Of a DNA stretch of 64,000 nucleotides, positions 8,466 to 17,575 are shown piece by piece. The stretch lies in assembly GCF_041435115.1 (NCBI RefSeq), contig NZ_CP108046.1, forward strand, positions 10,354,001 to 10,418,000. Direction: 5' to 3'. Under the pieces are notes generated by a model that saw nothing but the letters and a program-made list of their open reading frames with translations, had not been told where the DNA came from and made no database searches. Origin of the DNA: Streptomyces sp. NBC_00289 (GTDB taxonomy: Bacteria; Actinomycetota; Actinomycetes; Streptomycetales; Streptomycetaceae). The position numbers and the translations under genes are program-made. Every line of letters starts with the position of its first letter. Within the stretch, counting starts at the first letter, position 1.

Positions 8466-8808
8466 CTGAGCCTCACGATCAAGACCGTCAGCCGCCCCAA
8501 GGACACCTCCGGCTTCGTCGTCCTGCCCCGCCGCTGGGTCGTCGAACGCACCCTGGCCTGGCTGATGCACGCCCGCCGGCATGCACGCGACTACGAACGC
8601 CTCGTCCAGCACTCGGAGACCTTGATCACCTGGGCGGCCATCACGCTGATGACCCGCCGCATCACCCGCAAGCCAGCCCGTCGACCCGAATCGCCGACGC
8701 CCCGGCGGTATCAGCTCCCGCAAGCAGCCTGGATGCACGATGAGTGCTGCGTGCTCTGTTCCTCACGGCGCCCACTCGCAACGATGGGACGGCCAGCTAC
8801 AGACAGGT

Positions 8809-9092
8809 CTAGGCGCTACCCCCGATAAAAGCCATAACGCCAGCCAGTCCGATTGCTCCAAGGACGGTTCCGACGGTGGCGATCCACAAGCGGCCGACGC
8901 CGCGGCTAGCGCAGTAGATACCCGCCGTGCCGAACGTGACAGAGAGAGCGCCAGCAAGGATGACCATGGGAGCGCGACGAAGACGAGCGTCGGCCACGCG
9001 CCTATCGCGGAGATAGTCCCGAGAACAAGCGCGGTGGGCCCCAGGGCGACGGCGGGTGTGTCGTTTCGGTCGGGCGTGGCCGGCTCAGGCAT
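8809..9092 (-). pseudogene. small membrane protein gene, frameshifted
   Basis: Minus strand: one frame encodes MPEPATPDRNDTPAVALGP then TALVLGTISAIGAWP. The adjacent frame continues ILAGALSVTFGTAGIYCASR and TVLGAIGLAGVMAF. Together they form a typical DUF4190-like protein of about 90 residues with two membrane segments. A one-base shift near 8995 separates the halves. The function of the family is not known to me. Confidence 0.55.
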
Positions 9093-9411
9093 GCATATCC
9101 ACAAGGGAGTTGACATCTCGCACACAACATCAACGACACCCGTCACCTGCCGTCACCAAAACAGAGTTTGATTCATGACACTCCCCTGCGATGCCCGAAA
9201 CGCGAAGAAAGGCCGATCGGTCAGGCAGTGGTTACTCAGGATGCAGGTGTTGTCTGCCCGGATACTCATGGCGCGGGTGTGATGTGCGACGGCTGTGAGC
9301 GTAGTCGGAAGCGTGGTTTCTTCGGTGGCCGAGAGGTTGCCGGTTGCGCAGATCTCCCGATGTGGCGTGGTCGCTGCTGGTGTTGGCAGCGTTTGAAACT
9401 GCTGGAGTGGG

Positions 9412-9870
9412 ATGTGTATGGCGTCGAGTTCGGAAGCGGCTGGCACTGGTCCGGGAGCGGGTTGTGCGTCGAGGCGGAGGGTGGTGGTTGAGGGGTTGGC
9501 TGTCGCCGCGGCGGTGACGGTGCTGGCCGGATGTGGCAGGCAGGAGAAAGAGGGGGCGGTGCGGGAGGCGGCGGCTGCGGCGGCTGCGGAGTTGGCCCGT
9601 GCGGATGAGGTTCCGCGCGGTGGGGGTTTGGTGGTGCCGTCGGCCAATGTGGTTCTGACCCGTGGTGAGGGTGGTGAGCTACGCGCTTATTCCGCGATTT
9701 GTACTCACGCGGGCTGCGTCGTCGCGGAGGTAAGCGATGGGAAGATCCTTTGCCCGTGCCACGGCAGCCGATTCGATGCCGTGACGGGGCGGCCGGTTCA
9801 CGGCCCGGCGACTAAGGCCCTGCCCGTGGTGAAGGTCACCGAACGGGACGGAGTGATCGTCAAGGGCTGA
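9412..9870 (+). CDS. Rieske [2Fe-2S] lipoprotein
   Basis: 152 residues. The N-terminus has twin arginines (SRRRVVVEG), a hydrophobic stretch and a lipobox LAGC near residue 43, so it is probably exported (perhaps by Tat) and anchored as a lipoprotein. The C-terminal Rieske domain has both cluster boxes, CTHAGC and CPCHGSRF, which supply two Cys and two His ligands. Rieske proteins of this size carry electrons for membrane redox chains; the partner is not in the window. A second ATG two codons in (9418) is an alternative start. A closely similar but broken copy lies at 35070-35518. Confidence 0.88.
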   Translation: MCMASSSEAAGTGPGAGCASRRRVVVEGLAVAAAVTVLAGCGRQEKEGAVREAAAAAAAELARADEVPRGGGLVVPSANVVLTRGEGGELRAYSAICTHAGCVVAEVSDGKILCPCHGSRFDAVTGRPVHGPATKALPVVKVTERDGVIVKG

Positions 9871-10029
9871 GCCGCTGCAGCAAGCGTTCGGTAGGGACAG
9901 GACGACGGAGGCGGCTGCCCGACGTCCCATGAATCGATCCGCCTGCACGTTCTCGCAAGCATGGTTCGGCAAAGTGCCCCTGGCAGTCCTACTCCCGCGG
10001 CAGGCTGACCCTTCAGCGGTCCAAGACCA

Positions 10030-10145
10030 ACCGGGAGGGTTATTCACAAGCCCACGGGGAGGCTTCCACCTCTTGGTCAACAGTAACGACCCCGCTCGGT
10101 AACCTGACGAGTTCTCATACAAGACAGGTGTTGCCGGGGCGGGGC
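10030..10145 (+). repeat. Dispersed repeat R1, copy 2, cut by ISAzo13
   Basis: Begins ACCGGGAGGGTTATTCACAA and follows copies 1 and 3 closely until the ISAzo13-type element starts at 10146. The second half of the hairpin is therefore missing. Confidence 0.7.
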
Positions 10146-11886
10146 AGGGAGCTGCCGAACAATAACTCCTCGATCTTGGTGAGGATCACGGGGGTGTGAG
10201 GTCGTGCCCGGCGATCTCGGCGAGCTGTTGGGCCGTGGTCATGGTGAGGGCGCCGGTCGAGACGGTGTGCCCGAGCGCGGCGAGAACGGGGGTGGTCTCC
10301 CGGAGGGTCGCGCCGATCCTGCTCTTGGGCAGGCCGGTTGCCTCGGCGAGCGGTGCCTGGTCCATGGACCAGCGCTTCTTGAGGAGGAAGACGATCAGCT
10401 GGTCGGCGACGGAGAGCCGTCTGCCGCCGGCGCCGGGGCCGCCGGCGGGGCGCTTTCCGGGCAGAAAGATCGGCGGGTGCTCGGTGCACCAGCTTGGTAG
10501 CGGGCGGTGAGCTCGTCGAAGGCGGCGGGCTCGAGTCCGGTGAGGCTGGGGTGCCGCAGCCAGGCAGGCAGCTTGTCACCGGCCGGGAAACGCCCGAACT
10601 CGGCACCGGGCGGGGGTGGTTCAGGGGCGAGGGGTTCGGGGCGCAGGGTGTAGTTCCACGTGCCGTGCCAGTCGTGCGGCGTGAGGGGCAGGCGGTCCAT
10701 GACACTGTCAGGGACGGTGCCCCCGGTGGGGTAAGTGCCAGGGTCGAAGTCGGCGTGGACGACAGTCCGTTGCGTGTGGTGGTCGCTCCGATGGTGCTGA
10801 CGACGACTTCGTGGCTGGTCAGGGGCCTGCCGCGCCAGTTGATGCTGATCTGCGAGAACAGCCGGTGCTCTATTTTGTTCCACTTCGAAGTTCCCGGCAG
10901 AAAGTGACAGACCGTCACATCAACGCCCGTCTCATAGGCGAAGTCCGCGAGTTCCTTCTTCCAGGCGCGCACACGGTAGCCGTTGGAGCCTCCGGCGTCG
11001 GCGGTGACCAACAGGCGGGAAGCGTGCGGGTAGCGGCGTCGCCCCTCACCGTTCCACCAGCGGCGCAAGGTGGCCACGGCGAAGGCGGAGGTGTCCCCGT
11101 CGCAGCCCACCGACACCCAGCCGGCGTCCGCGCCGATGTCGTAGATTCCGTAGGGCACCGCCTTCTGGGCGCCCTTCTCGGGAAAATCATGCGCGCGGAC
11201 CTGCACCGGCTGCCCGGCGCGGTGCCATTCGCGTCCGATGACCGCGTAGCTGCCCAGCGTCTCCTTCTTCTTGGCGTCCACGCTGATGACCGGCTGCCCG
11301 TCGGCGAGGTATGCCGTGACCTGATCGTTGATGTAACGGAACTGGGCGTCCTGTCCGGGTGCCGGGCTCCCCCGGTGGTCCTCGAGGTGCCCTGCAGGGA
11401 GAACCCCTCCGCCTTCAGCAGTGAGGCCCACCGTGTCCGAGCCGACCCGGCGCCCCTGCCGAGTCAGCTCGGCCGCCAGATTCCGGGTGGACTTCACCGT
11501 CCACAGCAGCGGAGATTCCGGGTCGCCCCGCTGGTCCGGCTCGACCAGCGCCAGCAACGCGGGCACCAGCCCCGGATCCACCTCCCGCAAGGACCTCCGC
11601 CCCGCGCCCGGCGCCCGGACCCGACCCGCAGACTCCTCCTTGTCCTCCAGCTCCCGCTTCCCGCGCGACACCGTGGACTCAGCCACCCCGGCCGCCTGGG
11701 CCACCCTGCGAATCCCTCCATGGCCCAGAACACGGGCCGCCGCCGCACCCAGCGTCAGACGCTGCTGCCGCTCATCGAGATGTGGCAGCAACAGCCCGAA
11801 CACATCCACCAGTTCTGCCTTCGTCCCCTCCGACACCACCGCATCCAGCCCATGAATACCGAGGAGTTATTGTTCGGCAGCTCCCT
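10146..11886 (-). mobile_element. ISAzo13-family element with 27-bp inverted ends
   Basis: The left end AGGGAGCTGCCGAACAATAA and right end TTATTGTTCGGCAGCTCCCT are perfect inverted repeats extending to 27 bp. The length is 1741 bp. No clear target duplication is seen. The left flank is repeat R1 and the right flank is an IS256 gene, so the insertion may have been followed by rearrangement. Confidence 0.85.
10186..11839 (-). pseudogene. ISAzo13-family transposase, frameshifted
   Basis: From the start: HLDERQQRLTLGAAAARVLG (HTH region), VISVDAKKKETLGSYAVIGR, VPYGIYDIGADAGWVSVG, LLVTADAGGSNGYRVRAWKK and PGTSKWNKIEHRLFSQI, all family hallmarks. About residues 140-163 are in a wrong frame bracketed by two compensating shifts; the correct frame would read LLKAEGFSLQGTSRTTGG. 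A further shift near 10780 moves the C-terminal HADFDPGTYPTGGTVPDSVM segment to another frame. It is probably inactive. Confidence 0.82.
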
Positions 11887-12043
11887 GCCCTGCGCGCCCT
11901 CGTGGAAGACAACCTCGCCGCGGCGAGTCCCGAACTACTGCGCGCGATGATCAAGACGTTCGCCGACGCGCTCATGTCCGCCGAGGCGGTTACTCTCTGC
12001 AACGCCGAATACGGGCGGGTCAACGACGAAAGCGTCAACCATT

Positions 12044-12916
12044 GAGCTTGTTCAGTTCGGCTACTGATCGGGTGAGGTGTGGTGAGGGCGGAACGGGCAG
12101 AGCCCCAGGGCTGTTGAGCGAGGTGTCTACGCTCAACTCTTCAGCCTTGGGGCTCTGTTGGTTCCTTATCGTGCCGTACTCGATGTTCCGCATGCCCTGG
12201 TGGAGTGGGTCACGATGCTCATCGTCACCCGTGAAGGTGACCGCAGGTGCAAGCTGCCAGCGTCCGAGCGCGCCCTGGTCACACTGGTATACCTGCGGAA
12301 GAACGACACCCTGTGTCAGCTCGCGGCCGGCTTCGGTATCAGCCTGGGCACCGCACACGCCCACGTGCACGCCGTGATCGGCCACCTCGCAGAGCTCGCG
12401 CCCGGTCTGACCGCGGCCCTGAGATCGCCCCGACGCCCGCTACCTGCTGCTGGAGGGGACACTCGCCGAGTGCGACCGGACCGGCGACGGCCGGGCGGAC
12501 TACTGGGGAAAGCACCGCCGGCACGGCGTGAACCTGCAGGTGGTGACCGCTCCGGACGGCACGCTGGTGTGGATCTCGCCCGCGCTGCCCGGCCGGACCC
12601 ACGATCTGACCGCGGCCCGACGGCACCGGATCATCGCTACGTGTATCCGCCTGGGCATCCCGATCCTGGCCGACCGCGGCTACCAGGGCGCCGGTGACAT
12701 CGTCGTCGTGCCCCACAGACGACGACCGGGCAAAGACCTCACCGTCAAACAGAGAAGCGTCAACCGGGCGCACTCGCGTCTGCGGTGGCCCGTCGAGAGA
12801 TCCATCGCATCGGTCAAGACCTGGCGGATCCTCCGCAAAGCCCACTGCAACCCGAGCCGGATGACGTCAATCGCCAGAGCCATTCTCACCCTGGAGACTC
12901 ACCGCTGAACAAGCTC
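12044..12916 (+). mobile_element. 873-bp IS5-type element, copy A
   Basis: Inverted ends GAGCTTGTTCAG / CTGAACAAGCTC, 873 bp, target duplication ATT on both sides (12041-12043 and 12917-12919). Copies B (14452-15324), C (21674-22546) and D (37977-38849) are the same length and nearly identical. A diverged copy E lies at 23399-24270. This copy is inserted in an IS256 transposase gene. Confidence 0.92.
12158..12908 (+). CDS. IS5-type transposase in two frames (+1 shift), copy A
   Basis: ORF1 starts at TTG 12158 ([17 protein letters not shown]) and carries an HTH ([20 protein letters not shown]). ORF2 supplies the DDE domain: [45 protein letters not shown] and [19 protein letters not shown]. 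The frames join only by a +1 shift at 12428-12431, where the zero frame reads TCG CCC CGA, a CCC-C site of the kind known to slip forward. The first catalytic position is Glu (LLEG) here, but Asp in copy D. Activity of this copy is doubtful. Confidence 0.75.
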
Positions 12917-13299
12917 ATTGCAACAGATATCGCCCGCGCGATTGGGACACCCGCGCCGGCACCGTCAAGTTGGCCATCCTCAAGCTGCGCCAGGGCAGTT
13001 ACTTCCCGCACTGGCTCCTTGAACGGCGCCGCCGGGCCGAACAGGCCTCATCTCGGTGGTCGCCACCGCCTACCTGCTCGGCGTCAGTACGCGCCGGGTC
13101 GAGAAGCTCGCCGAGTCCCTGGTCGTCACACAACTGTCGAGTCCCAGAGGAGCGCGATGGCCAAGCACCTGGACGAGCAGTCGCCGCATTCCGCAACCGG
13201 CCCCTGGACCAAGGCCCTTACGCATTCGTCTGGGCCGATGCCCTGACCCAGAAGGTCCGTGAGGGCGTTGTCATGTTGTTTAGGGTATGGGCTGTATGA

Positions 13300-13612
13300 C
13301 GCCGCGTCAGGGCCTGGTTGGGCCGGGTGGCGGCCTTGGGTCAGACCCTGGCGGGCTGGCCGGCGGCGCCGGTGATCTGATCTCAGATGGCGAAGCGGAT
13401 GGTCATCTCGAGACGGTGTTGGGGGCGGTCATCAGGTGGCGGCCGGGTCGGAAGTGGGGTGAGATGCCGCTGAACGCGGACAGGAACCGCTGGGCCGTGC
13501 CGACGCCGCGGAAGCCTTTCATCGCGCGTTCGCGCTGCCGGGTAGGCTGGTGGGAATTCTCGGCCCGGTTGTTCACCCTCCTGTGGGAGCGGTGCTCGAC
13601 CGAGGACAACGT
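13300..13612 (-). pseudogene. IS6-family transposase C-terminal fragment
   Basis: Minus-strand codons read SSVEHRSHRRVNNRAENSHQ, PTRQRERAMKGFRGVGTAQR and SAFSGISPHFRPGRHL, then in another frame RLEMTIRFAI, a TGA where Trp is expected, and DQITGAAG. These are the last ~100 residues of an IS6 transposase, including the ENSHQPTR region with the catalytic Glu. Confidence 0.85.
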
Positions 13613-13833
13613 GACAACGCCTCGGCGGGTTCCTCGCCCGCCGACGGCACTCCCGCCTCGGTCAGATCAGCCCGATCCCCTATGAACAGCGATCAACTAC
13701 GCTAGCCACCACCGCATGACAACCGGTGTCCACGATCACGGGGAAGGCCCCCCGTCCGCACCACATCGGCCGACCCGCACCTGGCCTGAATATCCGTGGT
13801 CACCGCGAAGCCGCACCGCCTACGCTCCATCCC

Positions 13834-14307
13834 ATGCGCAGCGTGTTCGTGTTTCCCGCAGGTGAGCGAGCCGAGACTGTCGCATCACTCGATCAGCACC
13901 TGCCCCAGCAGCGCGATCCGTGGACTCTGGACGGAAGCCTCTACATCGACATCAACGATGAGGAAACCGGGCACCTCTTCTCCGACTGGGAACCCAATGA
14001 TGTCGCAGTCCTCGAAGCGGCCGTCGGACATCACCCCGGCTGGGCAGTGCAGATCGACATCTCAGGGCGGATCGATGGCACTGCAGAGCTTCACCAACTG
14101 GTCGCGCTGCTCCTTGAGCACGGGGGTGTTGCGGTTGACGACTACTCCGCCAACCCCTGGACTCTGCGAGAAATCGAGTCCGGGACCGTGATCGACGGCC
14201 TACGCTTCTTCCACTTCCGCACCTACCACGAACTCCACGGCAGGCTCGATCGTCACTCCGGCAAGTTCAGAGAAGGGACCGGGGTGAAGTGGTTGCGGCG
14301 GAAGTAA
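13834..14307 (+). CDS. hypothetical protein, possibly immunity-like
   Basis: 157 residues from the ATG at 13834 (MRSVFVFPAGERAETV). A longer frame opens at 13726, but its extra 36 residues look non-coding. The protein is soluble and acidic, with alternating strand/helix segments (LYIDINDEETGHLFSDWEP, VLEAAVGHHPGWAVQIDIS, LLLEHGGVAVDDYS). Small acidic single-domain proteins like this are common as immunity proteins or orphan SMI1-like genes, but no specific family is recognised. It is the only intact host-type gene between 9.9 and 17.5 kb apart from the short 79-codon ORF at 15532. Confidence 0.6.
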   Translation: MRSVFVFPAGERAETVASLDQHLPQQRDPWTLDGSLYIDINDEETGHLFSDWEPNDVAVLEAAVGHHPGWAVQIDISGRIDGTAELHQLVALLLEHGGVAVDDYSANPWTLREIESGTVIDGLRFFHFRTYHELHGRLDRHSGKFREGTGVKWLRRK

Positions 14308-14451
14308 CCGATCATCCCTTCGACGCCGCTTTTGGACAGCGCCGTCAAATGCTCCAGATCCGCATGGTGTGGAGCAACTTGTGACGGTCACGCACTCGTT
14401 CCATCCATGGCATGGGCGGTCGTACGAGTTCGTCGTGCGGCCCGAGACACT

Positions 14452-15324
14452 GAGCTTGTTCAGCGGTGAGTCTCCAGGGTGAGAATGGCTCTGGCGATTG
14501 ACGTCATCCGGCTCGGGTTGCAGTGGGCTTTGCGGAGGATCCGCCAGGTCTTGACCGATGCGATGGATCTCTCGACGGGCCACCGCAGACGCGAGTGCGC
14601 CCGGTTGACGCTTCTCTGTTTGACGGTGAGGTCTTTGCCCGGTCGTCGTCTGTGGGGCACGAGGACGATGTCACCGGCGCCCTGGTAGCCGGGGTCGGCC
14701 AGGATCGGGATGCCCAGGCGGATACACGTAGCGATGATCCGGTGCCGTCGGGCCGCGGTCAGATCGTGGGTCCGGCCGGGCAGCGCGGGCGAGATCCACA
14801 CCAGCGTGCCGTCCGGAGCGGTCACCACCTGCAGGTTCACGCCGTGCCGGCGGTGCTTTCCCCAGTAGTCCGCCCGGCCGTCGCCGGTCCGGTCGCACTC
14901 GGCGAGTGTCCCCTCCAGCAGCAGGTAGCGGGCGTCGGGGCGATCTCAGGGCCGCGGTCAGACCGGGCGCGAGCTCTGCGAGGTGGCCGATCACGGCGTG
15001 CACGTGGGCGTGTGCGGTGCCCAGGCTGATACCGAAGCCGGCCGCGAGCTGACACAGGGTGTCATTCTTCCGCAGGTATACCAGTGCGACCAGGGCGCGC
15101 TCGGACGCTGGCAGCTTGCACCTGCGGTCACCTTCACGGGTGACAATGAGCATCGTGACCCACTCCACCAGGGCATGCGGAACATCGAGTACGGCACGAT
15201 AAGGAACCAACAGAGCCCCAAGGCTGAAGAGTTGAGCGTAGACACCTCGCTCAACAGCCCTGGGGCTCTGCCCGTTCCGCCCTCACCACACCTCACTCGA
15301 TCAGTAGCCGAACTGAACAAGCTC
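14452..15324 (-). mobile_element. 873-bp IS5-type element, copy B
   Basis: Same ends and length as copy A, in opposite orientation. The flanks (ACT left, GTG right) do not form a target duplication. Confidence 0.9.
14460..15210 (-). CDS. IS5-type transposase in two frames (+1 shift), copy B
   Basis: ORF1 runs from TTG 15210 to 14671 and ORF2 from 14840 to 14460, both on the minus strand. The CCC-C shift site is at 14937-14940. As in copy A, the first catalytic position reads LLEG. It has Pro in [10 protein letters not shown], where copies A and D have Arg. Confidence 0.7.
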
Positions 15325-15531
15325 GTGGGGCGAGGACCGCGTGTACTTCCGCGACGAGGCGGGAGAAGTCCTGTCCGCGCCGACGGCGTGGACCGATGCG
15401 GGCGGCGAGGACCCCTTCGTCGTTCTCGCCGCCGGCCGCAGCAGCCCGTTCCGCACCGAGGATCTGCTCGCCCTGGCCGATTTGATCGACCACCTCGACG
15501 GCCGCGGTGAGAATGTCAAGAAGATGACGCC

Positions 15532-15771
15532 GTGAACGCCTTGGGATTCACGCCGCAGTGGTGGGCGCGCGTCCCGCGCACGGTGCTCGAGACAGTGCAC
15601 GCCATGCCGACTGGCCTGCACGGATACGTGATCCGGTGCCTCTGCGCGCTCTTGTCCGTGAGGGGCCGCGACGCAATTCTTGAGGCAGCACGTGAGCGAG
15701 GGAGGCGGCATGGCCGGCAACGCGACGAACAACCCGAAAGAGGCCGCACTGCGGGCGACGCGGACGCTTAA
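15532..15771 (+). CDS. small hypothetical protein downstream of DUF5372 gene
   Basis: 79 residues. The GTG start overlaps the stop of the DUF5372 frame (GTGA), so it was probably translationally coupled to it. It begins MNALGFTPQWWARVPRTVLE and has no recognisable motif. The gene pair suggests a small integration-module operon now disrupted by IS5 copy B. Confidence 0.4.
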   Translation: MNALGFTPQWWARVPRTVLETVHAMPTGLHGYVIRCLCALLSVRGRDAILEAARERGRRHGRQRDEQPERGRTAGDADA

Positions 15772-15900
15772 CCCGCGGCCGGCGAAACGGGTCTGGGTGG
15801 AACACTTCCAACGCCGAACACAAGCAGTGGCGCACCTCTCAGCGCTACATCGGACGCCGCGAGCACTTCGACGAGACCTTCGCCGCCATCGCCGGCCTAA
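15710..15900 (+). pseudogene. truncated gene before ISAzo13 copy 1
   Basis: Starts ATG at 15710 after a good GGAGG. The first residues NATNNPKEAALRATRTLNPR resemble the start of small HTH proteins found with DUF5372. After ~25 codons a different frame reads AEHKQWRTSQRYIGRREHFD, a different gene's C-terminal region. The chimera is cut by ISAzo13 at 15901. Confidence 0.35.
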
Positions 15901-17195
15901 GGGCTCGTAGCGAAACAAGTTATGAATCAGTCGCGCGGCGCGTACGTTTCCTGCTATGCCGATCGATATGGAGTCCCTGGCCCGGCGCTACGAGGCGATC
16001 CGGGATCACCTGACCGAGCGGCAGCGACGGTTGTGGCTCGGCAACGAGGCTCGTGAGCTGGGTGGCGGCGGTGCACGGATCGTCTGTGAGGCGACCGGGG
16101 TGTCCCAGGACACGATCCGACGGGGCCGCGGGGAACTGGACGATCCGCAGCCGCTGGCGGTCGGGCGGTCCCGGGGGCCGGGAGGCGGCCGCAGACGGGC
16201 CGAGGTCCTGGACCCGCAACTGGCCGTGGACCTGGATGCCCTGGTCGAGCCGGAGACTCGTGGTGATCCGATGAACCCGCTGCGCTGGACCACGAAATCG
16301 CTGTCGCACCTGGTTGCCGAGCTGGTCAATCGGGGACACCGGTGCACCGAGAACGTCGTGGCCCGACTGCTGCACGAGGCCGGCTACTCCTTGCAGGGCA
16401 ACGCCAAAACCGTCGAGGGCAAGCAGCACCCCGACCGCGACGCCCAGTTCCGCTACCTCAACGATCAGGTCAGGGCGGCCCTCGCTGCCGGACAGCCCGT
16501 CGTGTCCGTGGACTGCAAGAAAAAGGAACTGATCGGGAACTTCAAGAACGTCGGCAAGGAATGGCGACCGCCTGGGGACCCGGTGAAGGTCAACGTCCAC
16601 GACTTCCCCGGACCGGCCGGCAAAGCCATCCCCTACGGCGTCTACGACATCGGCGCCAACGCCGGCTGGGTCAGCGTCGGCATGGATCACGACACCGCCG
16701 CGTTCGCCGTGAACACCCTGCGGACCTGGTGGAACAACGTCGGCCGGGCCGCATATCCGCAGGCCACGACACTGACGATCACCGCGGACAGCGGCGGATC
16801 CAACGGCAGCCGACTACGGGCCTGGAAGACCGGGCTGGCTGCCCTCGCCGCCGAGACCGGCCTGTCGATCACCGTGCTGCACCTGCCGCCGGGTACTTCG
16901 AAGTGGAATCGCATAGAGCACCGGCTGTTCTCCGCAATCACCATGAACTGGCGCGGGACACCACTGACCAGCCACGAGGCCGCCGTTTCCCTGATCGGTG
17001 CGACGACGACCGAGACCGGCCTGACCGTGTCCGCGGCCCTGGACACCGGTGTCTACCCCACAGGCATCAAGATCAGCGACAAGGCCATGAAGGCCCTCCC
17101 GCTGACCCGTCACGAAACCCACGGCCAGTGGAACTACACCATCAGCCCACCCGCCGACACTCCCGAACCCGCAGACGTTAAATCACACTGAGCCC
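15901..17195 (+). mobile_element. ISAzo13-family element, twin copy 1
   Basis: Starts GGGCTCGTAGCG, ends CACTGAGCCC, 1295 bp, 3-bp target duplication TAA on both sides (15898-15900, 17196-17198). It appears identical to the element at 44313-45607, which has duplication TTA, so both are independent recent insertions. Confidence 0.93.
15956..17191 (+). CDS. ISAzo13-family transposase, intact
   Basis: 411 residues. The N-terminal HTH region (TERQRRLWLGNEARELGGGG, VCEATGVSQDTIRRGRGELD) is followed by the DDE domain: PVVSVDCKKKELIGNFKNVG, IPYGVYDIGANAGWVSVGMD, TLTITADSGGSNGSRLRAWK and PPGTSKWNRIEHRLFSAI. The frame is complete and the protein is identical to that at 44368. It is probably active and may supply transposase to the other ISAzo13 copies. 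Confidence 0.9.
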   Translation: MPIDMESLARRYEAIRDHLTERQRRLWLGNEARELGGGGARIVCEATGVSQDTIRRGRGELDDPQPLAVGRSRGPGGGRRRAEVLDPQLAVDLDALVEPETRGDPMNPLRWTTKSLSHLVAELVNRGHRCTENVVARLLHEAGYSLQGNAKTVEGKQHPDRDAQFRYLNDQVRAALAAGQPVVSVDCKKKELIGNFKNVGKEWRPPGDPVKVNVHDFPGPAGKAIPYGVYDIGANAGWVSVGMDHDTAAFAVNTLRTWWNNVGRAAYPQATTLTITADSGGSNGSRLRAWKTGLAALAAETGLSITVLHLPPGTSKWNRIEHRLFSAITMNWRGTPLTSHEAAVSLIGATTTETGLTVSAALDTGVYPTGIKISDKAMKALPLTRHETHGQWNYTISPPADTPEPADVKSH

Positions 17196-17395
17196 TAATC
17201 TCCGACCGAGCCGCCGAACGATGATCAACCTCCAGCCAACCCACCAGGCCAGCACGACCCAACCTCAATCGCGCACCCCTCCGCTACCTCCGCAGCGAAT
17301 TGCGCAGCAGTGTCGGAGCCGGGTCGGGTCCGGCGGGCTTGGTGCTGGTCATGAGGGGGTGGTTCTCCTGTCGTGCCCTCGGAACGTCTCACCCA

Positions 17396-17476
17396 ACGGC
17401 TGACAGAGAGAGGGGGGCAGTCTCGTATTCGGCAGGCTGAGGTAGCCGAGGCTGCTGTGCAGGCGGTGCAAGTAGG
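17396..17476 (-). pseudogene. IS3-family transposase C-terminal scrap
   Basis: Minus-strand codons read YLHRLHSSLGYLS and, after a one-base shift, PAEYETA. This is the conserved end of IS3 OrfB (rve integrase domain) proteins. Nothing else of the element remains. The flanking 17199-17395 and 17477-17575 hold no gene I can see. Confidence 0.6.
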
Positions 17477-17575
17477 GTTGGAGCAAAGCCTACTCACCCA
17501 TGTTCCCCTTCCAATCCCCTAGATTGCTGCTGCACGGCCACCAGCGCCTGCAAAACGACTCAGGCGGTAGGCCAC

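Larger units (their letters stand above)
6421..8690 (+). pseudogene. IS5-family transposase split by a DDE element
   Basis: The left part (6421-6870) encodes VDLPADFPPWRTVWGFMARW, ATVIDSQSVKAAETVGKDSR and, after a one-base frameshift near 6655, KKINGRKRHLVVDTRGLPLL and VWADSAYAGKLVGWAKQHL. The right part (8471-8690) continues SLTIKTVSRPKDTSG, LPRRWVVERTLAWLMHARR and YERL. Removing the inserted element and one CTGAG duplicate rejoins AKQHL and SLTIK in frame. The N-terminus is missing. Confidence 0.88.
11887..13275 (+). pseudogene. IS256-family transposase split by an IS5 copy
   Basis: Left part (11887-12043): LRALVEDNLAAASPELLRAM then IKTFADALMSAEAV, ending ESVNH. Right part (12917-13275): CNRYRPRDWDTRAGTVKLA, LKLRQGSYFPHWLLERRRRA, then in shifted frames VATAYLLGVSTRRVEKLAE and WADALTQKVREG. 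Removing the IS5 copy and one ATT rejoins VNH-CNRYRPRDW in frame. The 5' end is cut by the ISAzo13 element and the catalytic C-terminal half is missing. Confidence 0.85.
14381..15535 (+). pseudogene. DUF5372-like gene split by IS5 copy B
   Basis: The left piece reads VTVTHSFHPWHGRSYEFVVR then PETL. The right piece continues WGEDRVYFRDEAGEVLSAPT, then EDPFVVLAAGRSSPFRTEDL and LALADLIDHLDG. Joining 14451 to 15325 restores an uninterrupted frame of about 93 codons with the THxFHP and WGEDRVYF features I associate with DUF5372 proteins near integrase/recombinase cassettes. No target duplication remains, so excision would be seamless without removing any bases. Confidence 0.65.

Noticed and set aside
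9153..9647. 164-codon minus-strand frame over the Rieske gene start
   Set aside because: Low-complexity Ala/Ser/Thr antisense frame; the plus strand has lipobox and cluster motifs.
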